Assembly (NCBI RefSeq): GCF_000330505.1
Contig: NW_004440383.1
Coordinates: 373,001-437,000 of the forward strand
Direction of reading: 5' to 3'
Source of the DNA: Entamoeba invadens IP1
Taxonomy: Eukaryota; Evosea; Mastigamoebida; Endamoebidae
Length of the DNA: 64,000 bases
Both the position numbers and the translations under genes were made by a program. Each line of letters opens with the position of its first letter. Within the stretch, counting starts at the first letter, position 1. Shown here in pieces: positions 19,792 through 29,133 of this stretch. The notes under the pieces were generated by a model. The model did not search any database. It was not told where the DNA came from and saw only the letters and a program-made list of their open reading frames with translations.

Positions 19792-20724
19792 ATGACTTCA
19801 CCGAAAGAATTCGAGGACTTTTCTTGTGTCAATTTGTCTTCACTACCAACTGGTATTCCATCACAGCCCTTCAGTTCTCTTAACTCAAAGAGGAAACTTA
19901 CTCAACCCGTGAACGATGACGTCAAGCGGAGGCGTGTCTTAAATACTCACGCCAAACAAAAAGGGATGTCTGAGGAGTGTATGCGCCTTGCGTTCTTGAT
20001 TGGCTATTTGAACGTGAAAGGCGTTGGTTTTATGTTAGCGCGGCGCGCGAAGCGCGCCGAGAAGTCTTTGCAGTACATTGAAATCACCAGCATTTATGGG
20101 AGTGTTGAAAAGACACACGCGGAGTTTTTGGCAATGATATCAGTGGAAGAGGAGAAGTGTCAGAACAATGAAGTGAGTCAAAGTTATAACGAGCGCTATC
20201 ACCGGAAGAATGTGTTTGCGGTGATATACAATTACTTGATTCAAATATGTTCGAGCTTTGATGAGCGTGTAGTCTTCGAGACGAAACGGACTAAGAAATC
20301 GATGTTGACTATAAAGATGGAGAAGTTTGTATCGGTCACAATAGGTGATGTGAAATATACCAAAGATGATGTGATGAGAATCGGTGGAGTGATTTATGAA
20401 TACATTAATGGTATCATTTCCGCTTCAACTGTTAATGTTCAAAGTTTTGCTTTAAATACTATTAAAATCGAACCAAACCAACCGTTGATATCAAAACAAT
20501 TTACTCATGTCGTACACAACATCCGAAATTACTGGTTAATGCAAGAGACTTTACGGTTCGAGAAAGAGCACCCAGAACGGTGTGTTCTTTTTTTACAAAA
20601 GATAGGGATGAACGAGGATCGTGCATCTGTTGTCATCAGTTCAATCAAGTGTACACAGCCTGTTTTTGATATCACCAACACAGACAAACAAGTGGTTCAT
20701 TCTAATGTTTCTCTCACACAATGA
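19792..20724 (+). CDS. Basic hypothetical protein, 310 residues
   Basis: ATG 19792 starts a single-exon gene with clear coding character. The first about 60 residues are Ser/Pro-rich with a basic KRRR cluster that could be a nuclear localisation signal. Then comes a helical-looking region (MSEECMRLAFLIGYLNVKGVG, about residues 59-79) with a basic ARRAKRAEK patch. The rest alternates helix- and strand-like segments. No membrane segment or recognised domain is visible. The ARRAKRAEK codons form a perfect 8-bp GC-only hairpin. A nuclear role is only a guess from the basic clusters. Confidence 0.85.
   Translation: MTSPKEFEDFSCVNLSSLPTGIPSQPFSSLNSKRKLTQPVNDDVKRRRVLNTHAKQKGMSEECMRLAFLIGYLNVKGVGFMLARRAKRAEKSLQYIEITSIYGSVEKTHAEFLAMISVEEEKCQNNEVSQSYNERYHRKNVFAVIYNYLIQICSSFDERVVFETKRTKKSMLTIKMEKFVSVTIGDVKYTKDDVMRIGGVIYEYINGIISASTVNVQSFALNTIKIEPNQPLISKQFTHVVHNIRNYWLMQETLRFEKEHPERCVLFLQKIGMNEDRASVVISSIKCTQPVFDITNTDKQVVHSNVSLTQ
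20041..20059 (+). repeat. GC-only hairpin inside a coding region
   Basis: CGGCGCGC and GCGCGCCG flank a GAA loop, giving an uninterrupted 8-bp stem made entirely of G and C. In a genome this AT-rich it is conspicuous. It encodes the alternating Ala/Arg/Lys patch of the 310-residue protein. Confidence 0.8.
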
Positions 20725-20808
20725 AGTTCCTTTTAAAAACGTCACATGTTATATTATTAAATTTTATATTACATTTTGTTATTGTTATTAATACAACAAT
20801 TTCTTATG

Positions 20809-20841
20809 TTAATATAAGATATATCTAATATCTTATATTAA
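20809..20841. repeat. AT inverted repeat, 14-bp arms
   Basis: TTAATATAAGATAT at 20809-20822 is the exact reverse complement of 20828-20841, with loop ATCTA. It lies about 85 bp beyond the stop of the 310-residue gene and might form an RNA hairpin in its 3' region or be a decayed insertion. Confidence 0.6.
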
Positions 20842-20955
20842 TAAATAATTTTACCATTAATATATAGTAATATATTAATAACACATTACTAGAAAATAAT
20901 AATAATAACATTAATATAAAATGTTAATAACATAAAAAGTGAAGGGAGTAATGTC

Positions 20956-21177
20956 TTAATAAGAAACAGTAAAGACACTAGGGAGCATGTACTTTAAAGA
21001 ACGTTTTGGACAAGACATGGGCTTGGCAGTAACGGGCTCACTAAAAGTTAAAAACGCGCTATCCCTGTTAACAACAAGTGGGACAGACGGCTTGTAATAA
21101 ATGGCATAGAAGTCGGCTGAGGATGTTGGTTTCCTGGCGTGACTTCTCTTGAACGGCTTTCTTGATTCAGAATTCAT
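20956..21177 (-). CDS. Small basic hypothetical protein, 73 residues
   Basis: A short frame from ATG 21177 encodes a hydrophilic basic peptide (KPFKRSHARKPTSS at the start, CPKRSLKY near the end). Its GC content is above that of the flanking spacers and the codons are well chosen. No membrane segment, signal peptide or family is visible. It converges on the 310-residue gene with 231 bp between stops. With the small genes at 7449, 9876 and 17158 it belongs to a set of short, probably disordered products in this part of the window. Confidence 0.5.
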   Translation of the reverse strand: MNSESRKPFKRSHARKPTSSADFYAIYYKPSVPLVVNRDSAFLTFSEPVTAKPMSCPKRSLKYMLPSVFTVSY

Positions 21178-21906
21178 AAGGTCTTGATATTAAACCGAAA
21201 GAGCTTTCAACTTTCTTAGATGACTTTCCTTTTTAAGTTGAAAAAAGCGTTTTTTCGAAATGAAATTGGGGGTTTTTGACTTTTTCTTTTTTTATTTTCT
21301 TTATACTATAATGTATAGTTTGTGTTTTAGATATTATAATTTTGAAAATGAGAAGAATTATGATGAAACTATTTTAGGGTTTAATAAACTCATAAAAACG
21401 AAAGATGGTTGATGTTATAGTTTCTAAACTATTAAGAAAGACATAATGACGCATTATAATTATAATCTCCAGATTTTTGAGGGAAAAGATTGAAAAAATG
21501 ACAATTGACAAATACGATTTAATAAAAATATTGTATAAATTAACCAATAAAATAGTTTGAGGATAGAATGAGTTTTGAATAATTAAAAAAAAATATATAA
21601 CCTCATAAATCAAACTATAACAAACTATTTTAATTTTTAATTTACCAGGAATATAAAAACAATTGAATAATATTTTTTGAACAATTTATTTTTTGTGATG
21701 AAAAAAATGAATAATGTAATATAATTACATTATAGTATATTATAAAATTTAATTTACTATATAATAAATAATTATTAAAATTTTAAACAATTGATTTATA
21801 CATAAATAATTATATAAATAGTTTGATTAAACGATAAAATTACTATATTCATAATCTAAATTTTAGATTCACAAAATCGATCCACACAAATAAGAAATAC
21901 AACAAA
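21178..21906. other. AT-rich intergenic region
   Basis: More than 700 bp of very AT-rich sequence between two minus-strand genes. The minus-strand open frame at 21374-21613 is Ile/Phe/Tyr-rich and looks like translated spacer. No repeat or RNA gene was recognised. Confidence 0.5.
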
Positions 21907-22639
21907 TTACTGACATCTTTCTTTGTTTTTAGTTTGTGCAACATCCACTGGTTGTTCAAATGATTTTTTCAGTGACAGTTCGACGAATGAGAGGAGCGTC
22001 TCGTCGATGCCCACGTTATTTTTTGCTGATATATGATAAGTGGGGAACTTACATCTGAGTGCGTAGTCCACGCAGCTTCTTTTACTTGGCTTCAGGTCAA
22101 GTTTAGTGACAACAACAGCGATTGGTAGCATTGGGTTTGGGTTATCTCTTCTTATTGAGTTGATTATATCGTTAGTCTTTCTCTCATCAAATACAGTAGT
22201 CCCGTCGACAATCAAAAATATCCCATCTGCTCCTCTGTAATATGGTGTTGGTCCAAACCCATTCATCAGCCTTGGAGTATCCCACTTTGATGTCAGTCAA
22301 GTCGACAAGGGTTATAGTTTATTTTATAGTACTTTTATAATTGTTTTTTTTATTTGGTTGATAATCTATTAATAGAATAATACAAATAGAATTTTGAAAA
22401 TAGAACGTCCCGCTATGAGCAAAATCGATGATTAAACAAACGAAGTTCATGCGAAGGATTTTGTTTCCCCACTTGAAAGAGACGCTTTTGTAGTCGATCA
22501 ACTGTGTCCGATTTGGAACGGAAAATGCTTCTCCAACACATGCGTTGATGAACGAAGTCTTCCCGCTGGAGTCATCTCCTACAACCACAAATTTCATTTC
22601 CCTTTCTTCTGCAATAATATTTCCCTCCAAGCGACTCAT
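21907..22639 (-). CDS. Divergent small GTPase (Ras/Rab superfamily), two exons
   Basis: Exon 1 (22442-22639) and exon 2 (21907-22284) join across a 157-nt intron (22285-22441) that starts GTTTGT and ends CAAAG, giving 191 residues. The G1 P-loop is GDDSSGKTS (residues 21-29). The join produces MNFWDTPRLMNGFG, where the second switch normally reads WDTAG. YYRGADGIFLIVD is the typical beta4 region, followed by VVVTKLDL (G4, Thr instead of Asn) and HISAKN (G5). The C-terminus is KERCQ, with one Cys that is not a standard CaaX or double-Cys box. Such GTPases switch membrane traffic or signalling, but the altered G3 and G4 motifs make nucleotide cycling uncertain. Start ATG 22639. Confidence 0.85.
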
Positions 22640-22730
22640 CAGCCCTTTTCAATTACATATTTCCAGTTTGTTCAATAACATTTTTAACCACAAAAATGTT
22701 ATTACAGAAATGAGATAAAAACACAATCAA

Positions 22731-24079
22731 TTAAAGCAACGACTGTTGACATTTAAGACCCTCTTCTATGTTGTTGGAAGTGATTCTACAGAGTGTGTTC
22801 TTGAAATCTGGATCAAAGAGTCCGTTGGTGAACATTGAATAATTTAAGTACAAAAGATGGTCTCTTTTAATGTGTTTCAAAGCTTCTTTAATAGAATTCG
22901 GAGAGGCATCTTCGACACCGTACAGTTGTTTGAAAGAGAATCCAGCCGTCCATATACCTTTTTCTTTCAATGAGGACTTGACAAAATACATGAAGTAGTC
23001 AACGTAATCATATAGTTTCCTTTTATTAATATCATAACTATAAACTCTTATTCCTGGTGCATTTCCAAGAAATGGTGAAACAGAGATGCTCGTCATCGCA
23101 GTAACCCCGTTGACCACTTTAATTTCATCTCTATGACAGTGCCCAAAAATGTTACCAATTATGATGTCTTCATTTGCTTGCAGAATATTAAAGAGTCTGT
23201 CTTGAATACTCTTTTCCATATAACTCCGACAATCAAATGCAGAAACTCCAATTGGGAAGTGCCCAACCACAAGCACTGAATTACCTAAAGCACGAGCATG
23301 GTTTATTCCTTCTCGAATGTGCTCCAACGATCCACAGTCTTCACCTTTATATCTTGGACTATAAAGTAAAGTGTTTATCATCACAACAGTCAGTTGTAAA
23401 TGGTTCAAGTGTCTTACGTAACTGGCGTGCCTCACAAAAGATTCTTTTTCACTTACTTTATGTTATTTTTAGTTTCATATATAACACCTGTTATTATAAT
23501 AATACTATTCAACTAACTACTGAATTGTGTAATAATAGATTGATATGATTTAGAGAACAAACATGGGATATACGTGGTATTTAAAAATTGGAAGTACTTT
23601 TCATATCTTTTATCATCACACGAAGTGATATACGCAGGTTCAACTTCGTTATTACCCAAGCAAAATACAATTGGAACACCTGGGAATCTCCTTTGAACTA
23701 TATTGACACCTTCTTTCATAGTGTCTTGAAAATACTCTCCAGGGGCATGTGCAGGTAAGTCGCCACTCAAAATGATAAATTTTGGATGTGGGGATACTCT
23801 GAATGCTTGTTGAACAGATTCGAGGAACAAATTCTTATTGGAGTCGCAGAAGTATCGTCCGAACATAGGGTTATACATAGGGTTGGTCTTATATTTATGA
23901 TAGAATCTGTTTGTTGATGAAAATGTGACAAAAGGGTTAGTGCGACAGTTTGTTGTGTCGTCATAAAGAGAACAGTCCATGAACTTGTCGTAATGGACGT
24001 CGGCAATTTGGATGAAGTCGACGATTTTTCCCGAAATGAATAAGAAAAGGAATGAAAAGAATATAACGAATACTTTCAT
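22731..24079 (-). CDS. Acid-sphingomyelinase-like phosphodiesterase with altered GNHE motif
   Basis: Exon 1 (23563-24079) and exon 2 (22731-23455) join across a 107-nt intron (23456-23562; GTTTGT...TAAAG), giving 413 residues. I start at ATG 24079 because it opens a classical signal peptide (MKVFVIFFSFLFLFISG); upstream codons in the frame lack that. Calcineurin-like metallophosphoesterase motifs are IADVHYD, ILSGDLPAHAPG, GHFPIG and FGHCHRDE. The fourth motif reads LGNNEVEP where the family has GNHE, so the key His is Asn. Family members are secreted or lysosomal and hydrolyse sphingomyelin or nucleotide phosphodiesters. Metal binding may persist with reduced activity. It is divergently paired with the TLDc-like gene, 57 bp between starts. 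Confidence 0.9.
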
Positions 24080-24110
24080 ATGGTATATACAGTTTTCTAT
24101 AAAATTATCA

Positions 24111-24118
24111 AATGAACT
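24111..24118 (+). promoter_or_regulatory. GAAC core-promoter element (AATGAACT)
   Basis: The exact octamer AATGAACT, the GAAC element known from E. histolytica core promoters, lies 18 bp before the ATG of the TLDc-like gene. It sits inside the 57-bp divergent spacer shared with the sphingomyelinase-like gene. The very short distance agrees with the short 5' leaders of Entamoeba mRNAs. Confidence 0.55.
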
Positions 24119-24136
24119 TTTATATTTAATTTGGTT

Positions 24137-24664
24137 ATGGCACAACCACTCAAATATAATACTATTGAAGTGTTGAAACAATGGTTACATTTCCCTAATT
24201 ATAAAGTCGTCTATTCTTCAGAAGAAGAAGAGGTATCAGCAAGACAAATCAATTCTAAAATAGAAGGGAAGTCCGATATAACTATTGTCATCACAACAAC
24301 TGATGGGAACGTTTTTGGTTCTTATCACCAAAACCCAATTAAAAAGAAACCATTGAAATTTTATGATCGACACATCCAAAGAGGGGGGTATTTCCTCTTT
24401 ACTATTACTAACCCATACAATATCCCACCAACAAGGTTTGTGACCAAAAACATGGACGACTACTTAGTGCTTTATTCCGATGACAACCCAAACTCTCTGA
24501 TCTCAATGTGTTATGTCTACGACCTCAAACTTAATGGATCGACAATTAACACCGATTTCCCGTTTTATTATAACACCGAATACCCATCCACTATATTCAC
24601 TGGCTCTGTCATACCAACGACTTTTAACTTCGAAAATATTATCATCCTCCAATGGTACTTATAA
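24137..24664 (+). CDS. TLDc-like domain protein
   Basis: The 175-residue product begins at ATG 24137; the in-frame upstream codon is TTG. Its core (ITIVITTTDGNVFGSYHQNP, about residues 55-74) resembles the TLDc signature in which a strand pair is followed by 'G.vFGgY'. Later segments (KPLKFYDRHIQ, YFLFTITN, DDYLVLYSDD) fit the 'sFlFsL' and following strands. Entamoeba genomes hold many small TLDc-only proteins of unknown role; elsewhere the domain is linked to oxidative-stress resistance and V-ATPase binding. No signal peptide or membrane segment. The family call is moderately strong; the function is not known. Confidence 0.75.
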   Translation: MAQPLKYNTIEVLKQWLHFPNYKVVYSSEEEEVSARQINSKIEGKSDITIVITTTDGNVFGSYHQNPIKKKPLKFYDRHIQRGGYFLFTITNPYNIPPTRFVTKNMDDYLVLYSDDNPNSLISMCYVYDLKLNGSTINTDFPFYYNTEYPSTIFTGSVIPTTFNFENIIILQWYL

Positions 24665-24879
24665 TTTACTTTTATTATATTGTTATCAAACGTATTTGAG
24701 ACGTAATACGACAACTCCACAATTCTCACAGTTCCGCACCAAATTCGTCTATTACAAAAATAGAGCACTTCATAATTAAAAGTAACCAATTTTCAACTAG
24801 AAATTAATTAAACAAACCTTCCCGTATTCTAAATTTGAGAGTACGCCTTCAAATACCGGAAACCATCACACCACAAAGT

Positions 24880-26268
24880 TTACGAACTTCCTTTTTTGAT
24901 ATCCTCTCGCACAACAAAGAGCATAGCCAAGAAGAAGTTGGGGTTGTCCTTTATCTCCGGAAACGCGTGGTACATCTCGCTCATTTTCTGTGCTGCAACT
25001 GAGTAGCATTTTTCCATGTAAAAGTTTGACACAGCAGATTGGTACTTCCCTCGACACTCACGACAACAGAACATCGTAACTCCTCGAAGCTCGATTTCCT
25101 TTTGACATACAAACTTCGATCGACACAACAAACATCTTTTCAACCGCTGGAACGGATATAGCGTTCCAGACGCTTCACACCGAACAAACGAGTTTGAATA
25201 ACAGTCCGAACAGCAATACATACTATTCTCTTCAGACAAACACTTCTCATGAAAATAGTCGTCGCATCCCGGACAGTGCCTACAAGTACTTCTTTGATAC
25301 TTTAACTCATTCCGACACAACGTGCAAAATTGTGGCTCGACTATGGTAGTCACAAAACTGAAAGTGTCGCGCTCCTTCTTGACTAACTCGCTCATCAAAT
25401 ACGCAAAGACAGTCTCTGCAATGGTTTTGTTGTTTGAAAGAAGAAAGGAAAGACCGTCGCTCTCGCACAAAACAGAGTACTCCTCGCATCTCAAAGAAAA
25501 CTCGTTGATCGCACTAAAGTCCCGAACTGAAAAGTTCAACTCGAACGCAGCGGGGTTATTTACACTCGGAGACTGCTCTACAGATCCCCATGCGTACACT
25601 TTCATCTCCTTATTTTCCATGACATCCGCAAATACAATAACGTCTCCAGGGTACATCCCATGCAAAACTAGGGTTGGTGTCTTAATAACTGTTTTAAAGA
25701 GGCATTGTGTCTTTGCCAAGAAGTCTTGAATCTTCCCACCATTGATCACACAGAAAATCACTCTAAATTTTTCATTCGAGCATTGCCCACACTCCAACAA
25801 GGACTTTGAGAACAACTGCATTGCCTTAAAATAACACGAAAGAGAGTACCGAGCGGCAACAAATTGGTCCAAGTAACTATTTGGGAAAAGGGATTTGGAA
25901 GCTTCAAACGCCATAGTCGTCTGTGGTAGTTGTGCCAAGTATGGTGTCAATATGTTTTGTGTTAAGATATCCATCAGAGAAAAATCGAAGTGGTTCTGGG
26001 GTTGTGTGAATGTTGGGAACGACTGCGAAATGACGTTGACGGTGTCTTTCAAGGAGTACATTTTGCCTTCTATCCGTGCGGTTTGTGTGTTCGAGTCGAT
26101 GAAGTCCTCTGTTGTAAAATGCTGAGGCGGCTGAGTGTCGGAAAAGACAGTCTGGATGAGCGAGTCGATTTCATCGTCGTCAACTGCCGTCTCGCTCTCC
26201 GTCATACTCCCGAAGTGTTCCTCCATCCGTTCGTCTTTTGCTTTTCGAGTTTTTTCTGAAACACACAT
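24880..26268 (-). CDS. Cys-rich putative zinc-binding protein, 462 residues
   Basis: This is a single-exon gene from ATG 26268; a second possible start is the Met at residue 15. The N-terminal 70 residues are acidic and polar. The middle looks globular without a recognised domain. From about residue 325 there are many Cys pairs and a His: CTLC, CRHCPGC, YFHEKC, YCCSDC, CLLCRSKFVC, FCCREC. The order C-C-C-C-C-H-C-C-C is close to a PHD/RING-type cross-brace and a second zinc knuckle follows. This suggests chromatin reading, E3 ligase or other protein-binding activity, but no subtype can be assigned. It faces the TLDc-like gene convergently. Confidence 0.85.
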   Translation of the reverse strand: MCVSEKTRKAKDERMEEHFGSMTESETAVDDDEIDSLIQTVFSDTQPPQHFTTEDFIDSNTQTARIEGKMYSLKDTVNVISQSFPTFTQPQNHFDFSLMDILTQNILTPYLAQLPQTTMAFEASKSLFPNSYLDQFVAARYSLSCYFKAMQLFSKSLLECGQCSNEKFRVIFCVINGGKIQDFLAKTQCLFKTVIKTPTLVLHGMYPGDVIVFADVMENKEMKVYAWGSVEQSPSVNNPAAFELNFSVRDFSAINEFSLRCEEYSVLCESDGLSFLLSNNKTIAETVFAYLMSELVKKERDTFSFVTTIVEPQFCTLCRNELKYQRSTCRHCPGCDDYFHEKCLSEENSMYCCSDCYSNSFVRCEASGTLYPFQRLKRCLLCRSKFVCQKEIELRGVTMFCCRECRGKYQSAVSNFYMEKCYSVAAQKMSEMYHAFPEIKDNPNFFLAMLFVVREDIKKGSS

Positions 26269-26942
26269 AATCTTATTAAAATTAAAGAGGAAGATAAATA
26301 CATATTGTACCTTCTTATGTTCTAGTTTAATACCTCAAATGGTTTTTATCTAGTTTAATGATTATTATTCTCAATTTTAATTCTGCATGGCATTTTTATA
26401 GTTTCTTGAGTAACTTTATTTTAAGTCTTCTTTTGTACTATAAATAAATAAAGAAGAAAAAAGAGAAAAAACCAAATGTTATGCAGAAACAATTAATTTT
26501 TCGTTAATACTTATTTTGTTTGTTTATAATAGTATAATTATAATTATTAAACTATACTATATAATTTAAAAAGATCCGTTATAGAAAATTTAACATTTTT
26601 TTGATGTGATGTTTGCAATCAAAAAGAGATTCGAAAAAATCATAAAATTATTTTACTAATCTGGGAATTTTTAATTCATAAAAATTAAAAAGGTATAATT
26701 TAAAATATTATTTTAGTGATACATAAATTAATAAATTAATTATTAATACAAAAGATGAAATATTTATTATAAAAACTAAAACAAATAATTATTGTAAATT
26801 TTTTTTAATTTAAAGTAAACTAAAATATTGTTAAATAAATTAATTGAAAATAGTGGAATCTAAATTAAAGTTAATAATTATTTCAGACTTAAATTAAAGA
26901 ACAAGACTCCAGTAAAAACAACTAAAAACGAGGCAAAAAGAA
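26269..26942. other. AT-rich intergenic region
   Basis: This spacer separates two minus-strand genes and is A/T-rich with no long frame. Nothing with the features of a gene, RNA or transposon end was seen. Confidence 0.5.
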
Positions 26943-28677
26943 TTAATCACTGTATCTCTTATTGATATACGGATTAGACGCGTAGAACGTAGCAGTGTCC
27001 AAGTGTTGTTTAGTGGTTGATTTGTCGAGATACGTATAGTCAAATTCCTTATGATTGTCTTTCTTGCTCAAGTAACTCGATTCTTCCCAATTGATGTCGT
27101 AGTAGATACAATTAAATCCACCATAATATGAAATTTGTTGTTCAACGATATCATACGGGAAGAAGTAGTATCCACAATATTCCTTATTTGCGACAAGATC
27201 TTTTAATTGGCTCTCAATCGCTATTGATAAGTATCATCATTGACCTCAGTACATACATATAGAAAAACAAACGAGTGAAATATAACCCAATAACTTGTGT
27301 TGGTAAAGCCTTCCACGTCAAGTCGACAAATGTATCATCCAATGTGTTATATTTGATCATAGTAAAATCAAAGTATCTTCCGCTTGGTTTTCTCGATGCT
27401 GGTTTCAATTCCCTCAAGAAGTATCTGTACACTGGATCTTTAGTACAAACGTGTTCATCAACGCATTGGTATTCAAATGGTTTATGTTCAAACTCCATGA
27501 TCTTTTTGGATATTTCAGTGCTCTTCCCACACGCTTCAGTGCACACTTCCCAATTCAATGGGTCTTGTGGGTTAGGGCAAAGTGTCATCTCTTCTTCGTA
27601 TGAAATTTGTCCCAAGTAATACTCAATAGAATGACTTCCTCGAATACCTCTGGCAGACCCCATTGGTCTATCTCCATAAGCAGTATCATTCCACGAATTC
27701 TTTAACACAAATCCTCCTTTATGTCCGGCTTTAGTCACAAACTCGTCAGTGAATGCTTCCATGACCATCCCATGACCGCCCGCCATTGTCATTTCGCCAT
27801 GTCTATCAAACTCACCATCAGGTGTATACATCGGCAAGACTAATTTGGCACAGTCTCCGCTCGCTATCTCTGGTGGGCACGCTACAACATCATACACACC
27901 AACATTACACAAATCGGGATATTGCGTGCATGGGAAGTATTCTACATCGTCATGAATCAATGAAGTCCAAGCAAGTGCTCTGTTCCCTTTTTGGACAAAC
28001 AGCTTTTTGACGTCCTCCACCGTCGTCGCGACGTTCATTTTAGTGACATCAAACCTCACAGGATTTGACTTAATTGCACTCTCCAAGTTATCGCAAATCC
28101 ATTCTTCGCTGTCTGTCGGCAAATATGGGCACACAGAGTCGGGGACGGTTTCCTTATACAAGCCTGGGAATGAATAAAACCAGTTGATTTCACCACCGGA
28201 AGTGCTATTGCTCAACAACGAATCGCCTGGTGTGTTACACACATCGGGGTGTTCGACACAGTGGTCGACCATTTTAATACCCATAGCTTGTGTAGACAAC
28301 AACGTGTATTGATCCTCAGACATCAACCCTTTTTCAATACCATTTTGTCGATAATTCGATTGTAAAAATCCAATCAATGCAAAATCCCAGCAAGTCCCTC
28401 TCTCCATTTGGTAATAACGCGGCTCGTTATGCGCGACGCGTGCATATTTCGGAAATTCGGGTTCAGTATGAGCCTCGACGTATGTCGCGGGAATATCAGT
28501 GACATTCCCAACGGCTTCTTCAAACGACGAATACGAGTCGCTTGTCTTCAAAACGGGCGAGAACCGGAAATACATGACGGTTGCTATTTGGACCAACAAC
28601 GCGAGGAAAAGAACAACAACAGAAACCCGTTGGGTGACTGGAAAGCGTGACATTTGTTCAATGAATTTGTTCCCCAT
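26943..28677 (-). CDS. Membrane-anchored papain-like cysteine protease (Entamoeba CP-C type)
   Basis: Exon 1 (27273-28677) and exon 2 (26943-27220) join across a 52-nt intron (27221-27272; GTTTGT...AATAG), giving 560 residues. Without the intron the last about 92 residues, clearly coding, would be missed. A hydrophobic segment at residues 18-37 near the N-terminus suggests a signal anchor, and there is no papain propeptide. Catalytic features are Gln90 and Cys96 (MERGTCWDFA), GGHGMVMEAF with the His, and LKNSWND with the Asn. This layout matches the Entamoeba CP-C family, whose members are predicted membrane proteases of largely unknown substrate, unlike secreted CP-A and CP-B. Start ATG 28677. 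Confidence 0.93.
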
Positions 28678-29033
28678 TTACAATTTTAAAGTTCTTGGAT
28701 ACTTTTTTAGTTGATGGACTTTTCCCCAGTCGTGGAAATTTTAAGAATACTTTTGCTTATTCACACTGTTCGGCGGGCTTTTTCGAAGTTTTCAGATGAA
28801 CTCTTGCCCCTTTAAAATACTCGCTTATTTTACCACTCGTTCGGGCGGTTCAATCTATCTTCTAATTTAGATATATTATTTTCATAATTAAAATACTATA
28901 TTTTTACTATTTTAGTTGTGTATTGGATTTTCTATTTTTTTGACATCCTGGGGTTGTGTTTAATAATTAAATACTATTATTATTATATATAATAGTTAAT
29001 GGATGGGGAAGTAGACATTGTACAATTATAATA

Positions 29034-29133
29034 NNNNNNNNNNNNNNNNNNNNNNNNNNNNNNNNNNNNNNNNNNNNNNNNNNNNNNNNNNNNNNNNNNN
29101 NNNNNNNNNNNNNNNNNNNNNNNNNNNNNNNNN
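29034..29133. other. Assembly gap of 100 N
   Basis: Exactly 100 N characters, the conventional placeholder for a gap of unknown size. It cuts off the C-terminus of the DENN-domain gene. The 356 bases between the cysteine-protease start and the gap are AT-rich and show no coding continuation. Confidence 0.99.
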
